A stretch of DNA of 64,000 bases from Sophora flavescens (Eukaryota > Streptophyta > Magnoliopsida > Fabales > Fabaceae), in the NCBI GenBank assembly GCA_030762895.1, contig CM061066.1:118886715-118950714 (forward strand). The letters run 5' to 3'. Every line of letters begins with the position of its first letter. Position 1 is the stretch's first letter. Below the pieces are notes generated by a model. It was not told where the DNA came from. It worked only from the letters and a program-made list of their open reading frames with translations, and did not search any database. Positions 44,203 through 56,574 of this stretch are shown piece after piece. Position numbers and translations under genes: made by a program.

Positions 44203-44619
44203 ATCAACCTCTTGAAGAAGAGACCAAACAGGATAGGATCCAATGTTTACCAAATTTAAACAATGTTCAAATTTGGGAGTTGGAATCACCTTGGTTAACA
44301 TGTCAGCAGGGTTGTCTTCACTAGCAACCTTCTTCATTTCTATCAATCCTTGAGCAATGATGTCCCTAATATAGTGCATCCTTATGTTAATGTGCTTTGT
44401 CCTTTCATGGAACACTTGGTTCTTAGAAAGACAAATTGCACTTTGACAATCACACCGCACAGTCATAGGAATTGTTTTTCCTTCTAGTTCATTGATCAAA
44501 CCTTTAAGCCAAATGGCTTCCTTGATAGCTTCAGTAAGTGCAATGTATTCAGATTCAGTGGTAGACAAAGCTACTATTGATTGCAAGTTGGCTTTCCAAC
44601 TTATTTCATTTCCATATTG
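44203..44619 (-). pseudogene. Copia RNase H C-terminal fragment
   Basis: Reads QYGNEISWKANLQSIVALST, EAIWLKGLINELEGK, CDCQSAICLSKNQVFHERTK and ADMLTKVIPTPKFEHC. The open frame extends upstream into Cassandra LTR sequence by chance, so the true element sequence begins at 44619. Confidence 0.82.
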
Positions 44620-45392
44620 TGGCACCCGGGCTGACGAGGGCGGGGAGTGGTCAACGGTGCAAGAAGGCACGGACAAGGAGAGGCTCATGGCAGGCTTCTA
44701 GGCGGAGGGACACATGAATGAACCGATTATACACCATAATGAGAGGGATCCTGAGACTGTGTAGGTATGGGACTATACAGTTGATGGTGGCTTATATAAA
44801 CTGATTGGTACTACCTATACCAATAAGATGCATCTTCTTTTCGGGAGCCCGTCACTTAAGAACTCAACAGTTAAGCATGCTTGACTTGGAGCAATTATGG
44901 GATGGGTGACCTCTTGGGAAGTTTTCCTAGGAAGCGTGAGTGAAGATAAAGCATGACGAAAAAACCTGTGTTGGTTTGTGGGGACAGTCGTCAATCCATA
45001 AAGCAGCCTGAGATATTACAAATGGTATCAGAGCAGCACCTCTCCCAGTACGGTGTGGTTCGGGGACGAACCAAGCAGAAGCTGGTGGGCATATGACACT
45101 CGAGGTTGACGAGGGCGGGGAGTGGTCGCCGGTGCAAGAAGGCACGGACAAGGAGCGGCTCCTGGCAGACTTTTAGGCGGAGGGACACATAAATGAACCG
45201 ATTATACACCGGAATGAGAGGGATCTTGAGACTGTGTGGTGTGGAACTATACAGTTGATGGTGGCTTATATGAATTGATTGGTACTACCGATACCAATAA
45301 GATGCATCTTCTTTTCGGGAGCACGTCACTTAAGAACTCCACAGTGAAGCGTGCTTGACTTGGAGCAATTCTGGGATGGGTGACCTCTTGGG
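44620..45392 (+). mobile_element. Cassandra TRIM with 5S-rRNA-like LTRs, 3' LTR truncated
   Basis: 5' LTR 44620-45020 (TGGCACCCGGG to GATATTACA), primer-binding site TGGTATCAGAGCA (45023), a 70-bp interior, then a 3' LTR from 45094 (TGACACTCGAGG) that is cut at 45392 in the middle of its 5S-like part. Each LTR contains sequence closely resembling 5S rRNA, including the internal Pol III promoter. This is the defining feature of Cassandra, a TRIM found across vascular plants (established knowledge). It is inserted in the RNase H of the Tork-like Copia and cut by the SIRE-type element. Confidence 0.92.
44808..44940 (+). promoter_or_regulatory. 5S-rRNA-like domain with Pol III internal promoter (Cassandra 5' LTR)
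   Basis: Box A-like AGTTAAGCATGCTTGACTTG (44869) and box C-like GATGGGTGACCTCTTGGGAA (44901-44920) match plant 5S rRNA closely, with AGAACTCAACAG just before. A partner copy lies at about 45282-45392 and ends inside its box C. Derived from 5S rRNA but not a 5S gene. Confidence 0.9.
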
Positions 45393-46909
45393 TGAAGTTG
45401 GCACAAGCAAACACAAGAAGGGGGGTTGAATTGTGTTTGTTAATTATTTTCGCAAAAACCTTTTTTGAGAAACCTTTTCACAAGCAGAAGATAAAAAGTT
45501 TAAGCACACAAAAAATCTTTTTCTAAAAGATTAACAAAACCAAAATCAAATCCCACAGTCAGTATAAATAAATAGAATTGTAAAAGATAAGGGATAGAAA
45601 AATCACTCAGGTATTTTATCATGGTTCACTCTCTTCCAACCAAGAGCTACGTCTAGTCCCTTCTACTTGAAGGATTTTCTCCACTATTTCCAAACAGTTT
45701 CTACAACAAGTATTCTACACCTCTCCAGGCTACAAGTATTACTTTCTTGCCAAGCCTCTTCAGGCTCTAATTCAATCACAGAGATTTTTCTAAGATCTTT
45801 CTAACTCACTATATGTGAAGGTATGAAGGTTTAAGATCTGCTGAATATTTTTACGAATGTTCAACCTTAAGAATTACAGACTTTTGCTTTACAAAGGGAA
45901 TATGAGCTTTGAATATCTTGCAAATGTTCAAAAGGCAAAAGTCATTCTTCAGTGCTTGAGACTTTCTATATATAGTGGTCTTCAGCTTCTCTTGCAAATC
46001 TTCAACGGTTATTTGAATAGTCCCGTTACAGAGATAGCATTATATGCATGATATCCGTTGAGACTGATAGCTTGATTTTGGCTGTGTTGAAAAACATCAT
46101 TGGTTATCAGAAAAGCATGAAATGGAGGCTCACTATCCTGGGCAATCGTACCTTAAAAAACTTTCTTTCCTCCTTTGTGTATAACCTAGCTTTTGTCCAG
46201 CGATAAAGTTGTCATCGTACAGATCGTTTTGCAATTCCAATTGTACTATTTGCTTTTTGTATTTCCTTGATAGTACTATGAATTTTCTCACAAAGGAACA
46301 AGGCATTAACCAGATAAAACAATTATAAAGAACATATATTCCATTGAAATAAATATCAATCATTTGAAATAAATTCAACGTGGTCCAGATTGCATTAAAT
46401 CACATTCAAGGTAGTAAAGATATAGAAGATGTAGAACCGTCTACAGGCACTCAGTTTTAGAATGCGTCTACACAAGGTTTTATTCTGCTCGTCCACTGAT
46501 GTGGCAGAAGCGTTAGTCCACACAAGTCTTTGGACTTGCTAAGTCTTTAGAGAAATTCCGTCCAATGACGTGGCACTATGGACGTCTACTGAATTTTAGT
46601 TAGGCACTATGGATGTCTACTTGAGTTTCAAGGAGAGCACTCGTCTACTGACGTGACTACTATGGACGTCTACTGAGATATAGCTAGCCGTCTACTTAAC
46701 GATTAAAATATAAACAGTTTAAATAACCTTTGGACGGGTAATTCTTTGCAAGAGTCCAAGCATTGTATACCTTATATTATTTTGGATATTCCTTCATAAA
46801 CTAAAATCACTTGTTAGATCCCAACTAACACTTTGTCAAGCAAATTTAATCCTTTTGTTAACATCAAAATCTAGAGATTAAATAAACCAGAACCACTTTG
46901 GTTCCAACA
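45393..46909 (-). repeat. 3' LTR of SIRE-type element 1
   Basis: 1,517 bp, TGTTGGAACC at 46909 to CCAACTTCA at 45393 (minus sense), following a purine tract. Its 45393-46590 part matches 55377-56574 closely. The distal part has repeated words such as CACTATGGACGTCTACTGA and GTCCACTGATGTGGC. Confidence 0.85.
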
Positions 46910-47261
46910 ATCTCCCCCTTTTTGATGATGACAAAAACTGATTAAATTTATGTATCAAAGTCTAAGAGAGCTTGCAAAGCTCCCCCTATGACATAGCATT
47001 CAAGCAGATAAAGCATAGTCAGATAAAATATAAGTTATCAATCAGAGAATAAACATATCATAGCAATAATCAAAAGCGGTTATGAATTAGAGTAAGGCAT
47101 GCATATGCAAACAAATAAGATCTTTTTCAAAACTGACTTTATATAAAAACAATTAATTTAATCTCTTTCCATTTCTCCCCCTTTTTTTGTCATCAAACAA
47201 AAAGGTAAAGAGAATGGACCATCACTATCAGAATAAAGAAAAAAAAACTAAAGAGAAAAGT

Positions 47262-50100
47262 TTAAGAAGGAGGAGATGGAGGAGGGAGTTGATGTTGTGG
47301 CTTTTGGGTTTGAGCTTGCTTGAATTCCTGCAACAGATCCATCATCTTGTTGACGACAACAATTGTTGAAGCCATCTTAGTCTGAATTCTCTGAGTGACC
47401 CTTTCCTCCATCCGAGCAGTCTTTTCCTTCATAATCTTTCCAACCTTCTCCTCAACTATCTTGTTAATCATTTCTTCCAAATTTGGCGGCATAGATAGTT
47501 GTCTTGAACTTTCTGCAGTATTAGAGTAAGTGTCTTGGGGTTGAACCATAGCCAAGGCTAGAGGTTGAGACATTTGTTTCTCTGACCCAGCAGATTTCTC
47601 AACAGCAATAGTTGGAGTTGCAGCAGGTTCTTCTCTCTCAGATTCTTCAACCACTGTGTCATCAGCAACTTGCTTAGCAAGAGAAGAAGGTGTTGGTGCA
47701 GGGGGTGGAGAGGATTTCTTCTTGCTTGGAGGCAAATCCCTAGCCCAGTGAATAGGATCAGAAATTTCTACATCCCGGCTTGTAATTGGCAGACCCTAAA
47801 GATCCTTGAAGATCAAATATCTTACACGAGAGAGTCCACACTTGCCTATGAATTTTGGAGTTTTCTTCTTCTCTTCAGCAGTCAAGCCAGAAGTGGAGGC
47901 TTCTCTAGTGTAGTGAATTAAGTGGGATTGCCAGAACGCTCCTGCATAATTAGCCTCAGTGACCATCTCTATTGGCAAAGACTGAATGTAATCCATATGA
48001 GAGTGGTCAAAGGGTTCGGAACTGAGATCTAGCATAATGTCTTGAACTACTGGCATCTTTCCTTTGTGCCTTGGATGCTTCCGGTCCTTGTCCTTGTTCA
48101 GATCTATCATTGACAACCTAGGACAAATCTTGGTAGGCTTGACTCCAACATTTGTGGAAGAAGACTGTTTTAACCAGGTTGGAGGGAAAAACCATGCATC
48201 TCTGTCTACTCTGAAGTGGCTGAATTCCCATTTCAGAATCTCATACATGAGAGTGTCCACAAACTGATCAACAATAGCTCCATATACCCTTGGATGTTTG
48301 AAAGTCATCCACTTGGTGGTCTTGTCCATCACAAAGGAATTTACCTGAAGGATCTGGCTCTTTTCTCGAGAATACTCTTAAGATCCTTCTTGCTGGGATC
48401 CGTGTGCCAGTCAGATATTATAATTCTCTCTACTCCATCAGTGAATGGTTTATGGGGTAGAAGTTTCACTAGATTGGGGTAGATTTTTCTGGCAGGGAAT
48501 CTCTGTTGGGGAAGGTGGGTGAGGAGAGGTTCATGTTCATTAAACATTTGGGAAGGGAATGGTCCAGTTGGAGTGCGGAGTTCAGGGTTGACCCAGTAGG
48601 GATAAATGTTGAGGGGTTCATGCTCATACTCAGCCAAAGGATACCACCTTGTTAGAATATGTTCTGGTTCTTGTAGAATAGTATTCTCCATTCTCTCTGT
48701 ACTTTGGCGCAGTTTTCAGATTTGCCATTATAGAGAGTGGAATAGGGAATTATGGGTGGAAACAAGGTTTTTAATGGTTTAGGAAAGGGGGCTCCAATGA
48801 TAATGCTATTGTCTATTTGTGTAAGTGATGAGTGTGGTGATTGTGGCAGGGTAGGGACATAAACATCATCCACATCATGTGGAGCAGAGACATTATCAGT
48901 CTGAGTTTCCAAATTGGACACTAATTCATCTACTGCTAACCTAATAGGGTCATCAACAAAGATTATCACCTCATAAGCCATAGTTGTTTTAGCCCTCTTT
49001 GCTGGTTGCCTTTTCTTCTTGGCAATAGGACCAGCAATAGCAGCAGCGGCAGCAGTTTGCTTTTCTAAAATGGCAGCAATAGGCATTTCATCATCATCTT
49101 CTTCATCAGACATGATTACTTGCCTTGTCCTTTTGGGTGCAGGTGGAAGAGTAGCACCAGAAGATACAGAGAGGACAGATCCTCCAGTAGTCCTCTTAGG
49201 GATAGGTTGCCTCACAGACACAGTCTTCCTCTTGGTTCTTCTTGGAAGACCCAATGTCTCAGCATTAGCAGCTTCAACCATTTCTTCTTTAATTTTCAGT
49301 TTTTCCTCAGCCCTAGCCAACTCAACTTGCTTATAGGTGCTGAGTTGCATGCCACCCAGATTGTTTCTTCCAAAATCCGCGGATCAGATGCATCCCTCAG
49401 TCAGTAGGGCACTCTGTTCTTGTTCAGACTTTTTAGCCAAGGCTTCATAAACTCCTTGATGTCTGAAGATTTTGGATAGGAGATGTGTGAAGGTGATAGA
49501 ATACATGGTTTCCCTATTCTCCAAAGCATCCTTGAACCTTGAGAAAAGGATGTGGGGCAGGTTGATTTTGGCCTCTAAGAACATATTGCACAAACAGAAC
49601 TTGTGCATGGCACAGAGGTTGTCCTTAGAACCAATTTTGTGAAGCACTGTCTTGTTCAAGATTTAATGAAGAATCCTGATTTCATCCTTCATCTATGATG
49701 ACTTCCAAGAGTGAGTCCTTACTGTATCAGACCTCATTAAAGTCACATCAATTGTTTTAGAACCACCTAGGTCCATCTCCCAGTTCTCATTAAAGATTAA
49801 GCCTTCTTTCTCACAAGCAATTGCTTCAGAGATGATTTTCTCAGACACCACCACCTTCTTTCGTAAAACAAATGTAGTAATCTCGGTGTCTCTAATAACA
49901 GGTTTCGTCCATAAGGTTTTTATCAGATTTGGGTAAATAGGAACCTTCTCCAAGAAAAGACCGTCCCAACCTGCAGCATTTACGTACTTTCTCACATCAA
50001 GATTGTATTCCTTCAATACTTCGAACTTGAAGTGATACTCAATGATGATACTCATGGAGTCAGTTGCATAGACAGAAGCAGGAGGAGTGATTGAGGCCAT
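47262..50100 (-). pseudogene. Third coding region of SIRE-type element 1 (so-called env-like position), broken
   Basis: Lies between pol and the 3' LTR in sense orientation, the place of the env-like ORF in SIRE-type elements. It starts MASITPPASVYATDS at 50100. The N-terminal part has GWDGLFLEKVPIYPNLIKTL; I know similar domains as putative plant transposon proteins. The middle has basic runs (KKKRQPAKRAK, RRTKRKT) and an acidic run (SDEEDDDEMP). The end is Pro/Ser-rich, then a likely coiled coil (LEEMINKIVEEKVGKIMKEK) and a PPPSPPS tail. I see no signal peptide or strong membrane segment in the readable pieces. At least four frameshifts or stops (near 49690, 49370, 48690 and 48340) break it. 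Function unknown. Confidence 0.72.
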
Positions 50101-50292
50101 TGTTGAGAATTTGAGATTAGAATATGAGAGAAAGAAAACAGAGAGCTCAAGAGATATGAAGTTCAGAGAAGATGAGTTGTGAAAAAGTTTTTCGGAGGGA
50201 AGAAGGTACAAGATAAAAGAGTTCTTGAATTCCAATAGTTTTTCTTTTGAAAATACATCAAAAAGAAAAAGAATAACTGATAGGACATGCAT

Positions 50293-50639
50293 TTAATGTA
50301 AGACGAATTTGGTATTTGAAACTCTAAAAAGGTCATGATGGGATTGATGAGAGATTCTAACTCATTACAGAAAATAAAATAAATTAAATTTTTCAAGAGT
50401 CAAACAAATAAGTTCAATTAAAAAAAAAATTGACGGGTCCAAATAAAAGCATATGTGGACGTGTAGTGTGACATGCAATGGACGCGGTTCACTATAGTAG
50501 TGGACGCGTATTTTCCACTATGCTTTGGACGCCAAACGCAATGGATGTGCATAACAAGCAATTGGACGCGCATTTTCATCAAAACAATCATACATAAGGT
50601 CGAACGCCTAAATTAATCCACATATAACATGTTCAAAAA
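50293..50639. other. Spacer between pol and third coding region of SIRE-type element 1
   Basis: AT-rich leader-like DNA with TGGACGCG-type words repeated near 50456-50575. No coding signal. Confidence 0.5.
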
Positions 50640-53600
50640 CTTCCTTATAAAAAAGAATCTGTCCTCATCCAGAGGTTTAGTAAAGATATCTGCCTATTGA
50701 TGGTCAGTATCTACAAATTGAATATCAATTACACCTGTCTGCACATAATCTCTAATAAAGTGATGTTTTATCTCAATATGTTTGGCCCTAGAATGCAAAA
50801 TTGGATTCTTTGAAAGATTAATTGTAGCAGTATTATCACACATAAGTGAAATACCACTTACAAACACATTTTAGTCCTCCAATTGATGTTTGATCCATAT
50901 AAGTTGAGAGCAGCAACTTGCAGTTGATATATACTCTGCTTCAGCAGTAGATAGTGCAATGGTACTTTGTCTTTTGCTTGACCATGTGACAAGATTGGCT
51001 CCAATGAAGTGGCATCCTCCACTGGTACTTTTTCTTTCAATTCTATCTCCAGTATAGTCAGCATCACAAAAACCAACTAATCTGTAATATCATTTTTCTT
51101 AAAGCACAAACCCAGATTAGTAGTTCCTTTTAAATATCTAAATATTCTCTTAACTGCTGAGAGATGAGACTCTCTAGGATCAGATTGAAAACGAGCACAG
51201 AAGCAAACACTGAACATTATATCAGGCCTAGACGCAGTCAGATATAAAAGAGATCCTATCATACCTCTATATACCTTTTGGTCTACCGTTTTCTCTTTAT
51301 CATCTTTGTTCAGTATTGAAGTAGGGTGCATAGAAGTATTCATTGGTTTGCAATCATCCATCTTAAACCTCTTTAGGAGTTCCTTTGTATACTTAGTCTG
51401 ATGGATGTACACCTCGTCCATAGACTGTTTAACTTGAAGTCCAAGGAAGAATTTGAGTTCTCCTATCATGCTCATTTCAAATTCTTTCTGCATTAACTTA
51501 GAAAATTCCTTGCACAGATTCATTAGTAGCACCGAAAATGATATCATCAACATAAATCTGTACTATAATGATATAAGACTTAATAGATTTTCTAAATAAG
51601 TTGTGTCTACTTTTCCTCTGTTAAAACCATTTTCCATTAGAAACGAACTTAACCTATCGTACCAAGCTCTAGGAGCTTGTTTAGGTCCATACAGTGCTTT
51701 TTTAAGCTTATAAACATGTTCAGGGTGATTTGTACTTTCAAAGCCAGGAGGTTGCATGACATATACTTCTTCATTAATAAAGCCATTTAAAAAGGCACTT
51801 TTAACATCCATTTGAAAAAGCATAATGCTATGATGTGCCACAAACGATATTAAAATTCTAATAGCTTTTAGCCTAACAACTGGTGCAAAAGTTTCAGTGT
51901 AGTCTATACCTTCTTCTTGAGAGTAGCCTTGAGCAATAAGTCTTGCCTTATTTCTCACAAGCTTACCATCTTCATCAAGCTTGTTTCTGTAGACCCACTT
52001 TTTTCCAATGACTGACTTGTCATCAAGCAGGGGTACAAGAGTCCAGACTTCACTTCTCTCAAACTGATTAAGCTCTTCTTGCATAGCTAGAATCCATCTT
52101 TCGTCCAGTAGAGCTTCGTCCACTGTCTTCGGTTCACATTCAGAGACTAGAGCAGAATCACTTTGTTCTATGAAGATTGACCTAGTTCTTAGCTTGTCAT
52201 TGGGGTCACCAATGATTTGATCTTGAGGATGGCAGTTTTTGAAATACCAAGATTTCTGAGCATTTTCCTATTGAGAGGTAGACGTTTCTGGTTGTTGTTG
52301 AGAAGTGTTGTGTACTTGAATATCAGTCTTGATTTCTGGTTTCTCTCCTGGGATATTTAGATCAAGATCTACAAAAGCTTCATCTAGCTCTGATAGTTTC
52401 TTATCAGGCTGTTTGTCATCAAATTTGACATGAATACATTCTTCTACAACTAAAGTTCTAGAATTGTAAACTCTAAATCCTTTTGAGGATTCAGAAAATC
52501 CTAGTAGAATTCCATTATCTACCTTAACATCAAATTTACCAAGTTGATCTTTTGTATTCAAAATATAACATTTACTACCAAAAGGATGAAAGTATGAAAT
52601 GTTGGGTTTTCTACCTTTCCACAATTCATAAGGAGTCTTATTCAGAATAGGTCTAATGTATATTCTGTTCTGAATGTAGCAGGCAGTGTTCACAGCTTCA
52701 GCCCAGAAGTGCTTAGGGACAGAATTGTCATTGAGCATAGTCCTAGCCATCTCTTGAAGAGATCCGTTCTTTCTCTCTATCACACCATTTTGATGTGGTG
52801 TTCTTGGTATTGAGGAGTTGTGTTGAATACCACCTTCTTCACAAAACTCATGGAATAGCTCATTGACAAATTCTCCCCCATGATCACTTCTAATTGAATT
52901 TATACACATGCCTTTTTCATTCTGTACACGTTTACAGAATACGGAAAAGACCTTGAATGACTCATCCTTGTGAGCAAGGAACATAACCCATGTCCATCTA
53001 GTGTAGTCGTCTACTATGACAAGACTATATTTCTTACCACTGACAGAGGCAGTCCTTGTTGGACCAAAGAGATCAAGGTGTAGCAATTCTAGTGGTCTGT
53101 TGGTACAAACAACATTCTTAGATTAAAATGAACCTTTGACTTGTTTTCCCTTCTGACATGCATCACAGAGAGCATCAGATTTGAAACTAAGGTTTTGTAG
53201 ACCTCTTACAAGGTTATGCTTTTTCAGCTTTGAGATTAATCTCAAACTTCCATGACCCAACATTTTGTGCCAAATTCATCGCTCATCCTCAATGGACACT
53301 AGACATGAGACACTTTGATTTGAGAGGTCCTCTAAGTCAATCTTATATGGATTGTTTTGCCTCTGGGCAGGGAATAGGAGTGATCCATCAACTTTCTTGA
53401 CAGTACACATATTCTTATCAAATAAAACAGCAAACCCACTATCACATAATTGACTAATGCTAAGCAGATTGTGTTTAAGACCATTTACTAACATAAAGTT
53501 ATCGATGGAGGGAAAATGATGTTTACCAATTTTGCCTATACCAATGATCTTTCCTTTTTGGTTTCCTCCAAAAGTGACCTAGCTACCATCTTTGGGTCTA

Positions 53601-53660
53601 AGGTCTTGGAACATACACCTTTCTTCTATCATGTGACGTGAGCACCCACTGTCCAAGTAC
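50640..53660 (-). pseudogene. SIRE-type pol remnant (protease spacer, integrase, RT, RNase H)
   Basis: Order in minus sense: NGLKHNLLSISQLCDSGF spacer, IWHKMLGHGSLRLIS pre-integrase, integrase (LLHLDLFGP, IRSDHGGEFVNE, NGVIERKN: all three catalytic residues kept), RT (ETFAPVVRLKAIRILISFVA, QMDVKSAFLNGFINEEVYVM) and RNase H (STSGGCHFIGAN, ALSTAEAEYIS). A frameshift near 51570 separates KVDTT from YVDDIIFGATN, and stops occur near 53120, 52267 and 50875. The end RKFLNML is near 50640. Confidence 0.85.
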
Positions 53661-53666
53661 CATTAC

Positions 53667-55332
53667 TTATGTTTCTTTTCTATTGTTAAGCAGATCTGCA
53701 ATAAGGATTATCTTATCTTTAGGTACCCAAATTGACTTGGGTCCTTTCTTGTTAGTGATCATAGGTCGTGAATGCTTTGCATGATTGTTATGTATGCATC
53801 TAGATGACACATGCCCACTTTTTCTATATACTCTATAGTAAGTATTGTAAGGGCTTGATTTTGACTTAGTGTGTTGTGGACGGACTTTAGAAACCTTATA
53901 TTGTGTATGAACCTTTGGTTTATTCAGAGATGTATCTTGCTTCTCTTTATCATAACCAATACCAGATTTGTCATGTGGTGATCTAGAGTACCTTAAAATA
54001 AGGATTAATTTATCTGAGCTACCAGCCAGTTTTGACAGAGAGTCTGTCAAGTATGTCACATCTTGTTTCAGTTGTTCAACTTTACAAGAGCTATTAGACT
54101 TACACTTCGTCCTGTCAGTCAGACTAACATTGTTTGATTTTAATGTTTCATTTTCATCCTTAAGGTTTTGATTCACTATGCAGACCTTATCATAGTCTCT
54201 AGAGAGTTTAATAAACTTCTTTTTGAGACTCTTATACTCTTTAGACAATATGCATGATTTATGCTGTAATTCATCAAAAACAGTTTGAAGAGTAGATGGA
54301 TCAGAGTCCATTACCTCAGCATCAGTAAATTCACTTTTTGATGTAGTGTCAACCATGAAGCAAATGTTTGCTTCTTCTCCTGCATCATATTCTTCATCTG
54401 AAGAAGACAGGTCAAGATGAAAGATGGGTGGGCCTTTCTCCTTGGAATTTGACTTCTCCTTGGAAAATTTTTTGTTGAACTGCTTCCTTCTGAATCCACC
54501 TTTCTTTCTCCACATGTGTTGGATTTTTCTGAAGATGAAAGATAGTTCATCCTCATCTGAGTCACCTTCACTATTTGATGAATCAGCTTCATCTGAGGAC
54601 TCAGCAACTTTAAGCACTTTTGAGGAACTAGCTTTCTTGGCCTTTAAGGCAATGGAATTTCCTTTTCTGGAGTTTTCCTCTTCATTAAGTTCAAGTTCAT
54701 GAACTTTTAATAACCCCAGAAGCTCTTCCAGAGAGAGTATTCAGATTCTTTGCTTCCTGGATAGCAGTTACCTTAGGTCTCCACTGCTTTGAGAGACTTC
54801 TCAAAATTTTTCTCACATGATCTCTATTCTCATAGACCTTTCCAAGAGACCTGAGACTGTTGGTGATTGTTTGGAATCTTCTAAACATCTGGTCTATAGT
54901 TTCATGATCAACCATCTTGAATATCTCATACTAGTGAACCAACATGCTGATCTTTGATTCCTTAACTTGTGAAGAACCCTCATGAGCTAGGGCAAGAGTA
55001 TCCCAGATTTCTTTAGCAGTATTGCGGCTGTGAACTTTGTCATGTTCAGATCTGGTAATGGCACACATGAGACAGTGCTTGGCTTTTAGGTTAAGATGAT
55101 GTTGATTTTTCTGCTCTTGAGTCCATTGAGCTCTAGGAACGGCAGTCCCATCTTCATTTCTAGGCAGAGTATAACCAGTTTCTATGAACTCCCAGACGTC
55201 TAGATTTTGTACATCCAAGAAGGCCATCATCCTCTTCTTCCAGTAATCATAATCAGTTCCATCAAATAGAGGAGGTCTGTTGATAACTTGTCCTTCTGCA
55301 TCCATGACAGTAGGATCGTACTGCCTTAGCAC
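53667..55332 (-). pseudogene. SIRE-type gag remnant
   Basis: N-terminal gag domain (RPPLFDGTDYDYWKKRMMAF, LDVWEFIETGYTLP, AKEIWDTLALAHEGSSQVKE) with a stop after ISMLVH (54928-54930). It is followed by ETIDQMFRRFQTITNSLRSL, an acidic/serine-rich stretch and a Lys-rich segment. The expected zinc knuckle appears as YYRVYRKSGHVSSRC, lacking its first two cysteines. Several frame breaks. Retroelement nucleocapsid precursor by family. Confidence 0.82.
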
Positions 55333-55376
55333 TTGTTAGATGCTTAACCCTGTCAAGTCTGAGCTCTAATACCAAC

Positions 55377-56574
55377 TGAAGTTGGCACAGGCAAACACAA
55401 GAAGGGGGGGTTGAATTGTGTTTGTTAATTATTTTCGCAAAAACCCTTTTTGAGAAACCTTTTCACAAGCAGAAGATAAAAAGTTTAAGCACACAAGAAA
55501 TCTTTTTCTAAAAGATTAACAAAAGCAAAATCGAATCCCACAGTCAGTATAAATAAATAGAACTATAAAAGATAAGGGATAGAAAATTCACTTAGGTATT
55601 TTATCCCGGTTCACTCTCTTCTAACCAAGAGCTACGTCCAGTCCTTTACACTTGAAGGATTTTTTCCACTATTTCCAAACAGTTTCTACAACAAGTATTC
55701 TACACCTCTTCAGGCTACAAGTTTTGCTTTCTTGCCAAGCCTCTTCAGGCTCTAATTCAATCATAGAGATTTTCTAAGATCTTTCTAACTCACTATATGT
55801 GAGGGTATGAAGGTTTAAGATCTATTGAATATTTTTACAAATATTCAACTTTAAGAATTACAGACTTTTGCTTTACAAAGGGAATATGAGCTTTGAATAT
55901 CTTGCAAATGTTCAAAAGGCAAAAGTCATTCTTCAGTGCTTGAGACCTTCTATATATAGTGGTCTTCAACTTCTCTTGCAAATCTTCAATGGTTATTTGA
56001 ATAGTCCCGTTATAGAGATAGCATTAAATACATGATATCCGTTGAGACTGATAGCTTGATTTTGGTCGTGTTGAAAAGCATCCTTAGTTATTAGAAAAGC
56101 ACGAAATGGAGGCGCACTGTCCTGGGCAATCGTACCTTAAAAAACTTTCTTTCCTCCTTTGTGTATAACCCAGCTTTTGTCCAGCAATAAAGTCGTCATC
56201 GTGCAGATCGTTTTGCAATTCCAATTGTACTATTTACTTTTTGTATTTCCTTGATAGTACTATGAATTTTCTCACAAAGGAACAAGGCATTAACCAGATA
56301 AAACAATTATAAAGAACATACATTTAATTGAAATAAATATCAATCATTTGAAATAAATTCAACGTGGTCCAGATTGCATTAAATCACATTCAAGGTAGTA
56401 AAGATATAGAAGATGTAGAACCGTCTACAGGCACTTAGTTTTAGAACGCATCTACACAAGGTTTTATTTTGCATGTCCACTGATGTGGCAGAAGTGCTCG
56501 TCCACACAAGTCTTTGGACTTGCTAAGTCTTTAGAGAAATTCAGTCCAATGACGTGGCACTATGGACGTCTATT
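55377..56574 (-). repeat. 5' LTR of SIRE-type element 1, outer 320 bp missing
   Basis: 1,198 bp, the counterpart of 45393-46590. It ends at GACGTCTATTA, where the 3' LTR continues for about 320 bp more. A different LTR in the opposite orientation follows at once. Confidence 0.85.

Larger units (their letters stand above)
43698..44619 (-). mobile_element. Copia retrotransposon (Tork-like), 3' end only
   Basis: In minus sense: the end of RNase H, a purine tract (CCAAGGTGGAGAT) and a 466-bp 3' LTR (44163-43698) starting TGTTGTGCACACG and ending TTCTTACA. It is interrupted at 44619 by the Cassandra element. The motifs ALSTTESEYIALTEA and HERTKHINIRMHYIRDII point to the Tork lineage (family knowledge). 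Confidence 0.82.
45393..56574 (-). mobile_element. SIRE/Maximus-type Copia retrotransposon 1, with extra coding region
   Basis: About 11.2 kb in minus sense: 5' LTR (56574-55377, outer end lost), primer-binding site near 55375, gag, protease, integrase, RT, RNase H, a 3-kb third coding region (50100-47262), purine tract AAAAAGGGGGAGAT and a 3' LTR of 1,517 bp (46909-45393). Long LTRs, large size and an ORF after pol are hallmarks of the SIRE/Maximus lineage (established knowledge). All reading frames are interrupted. The 3' end abuts a truncated Cassandra LTR; the 5' end abuts a plus-strand LTR fragment, so both outer borders are rearranged. Confidence 0.9.

Noticed and set aside
44808..44940. 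A genuine 5S rRNA gene
   Set aside because: The 5S-like sequence is inside a Cassandra LTR, with primer-binding site and second LTR in place, and diverges outside the promoter boxes.
47262..50100. A host gene (nuclear coiled-coil protein) independent of the retroelement
   Set aside because: It lies exactly between pol and the 3' LTR of a SIRE-type element, and the neighbouring element 2 repeats the arrangement, so it belongs to the element.
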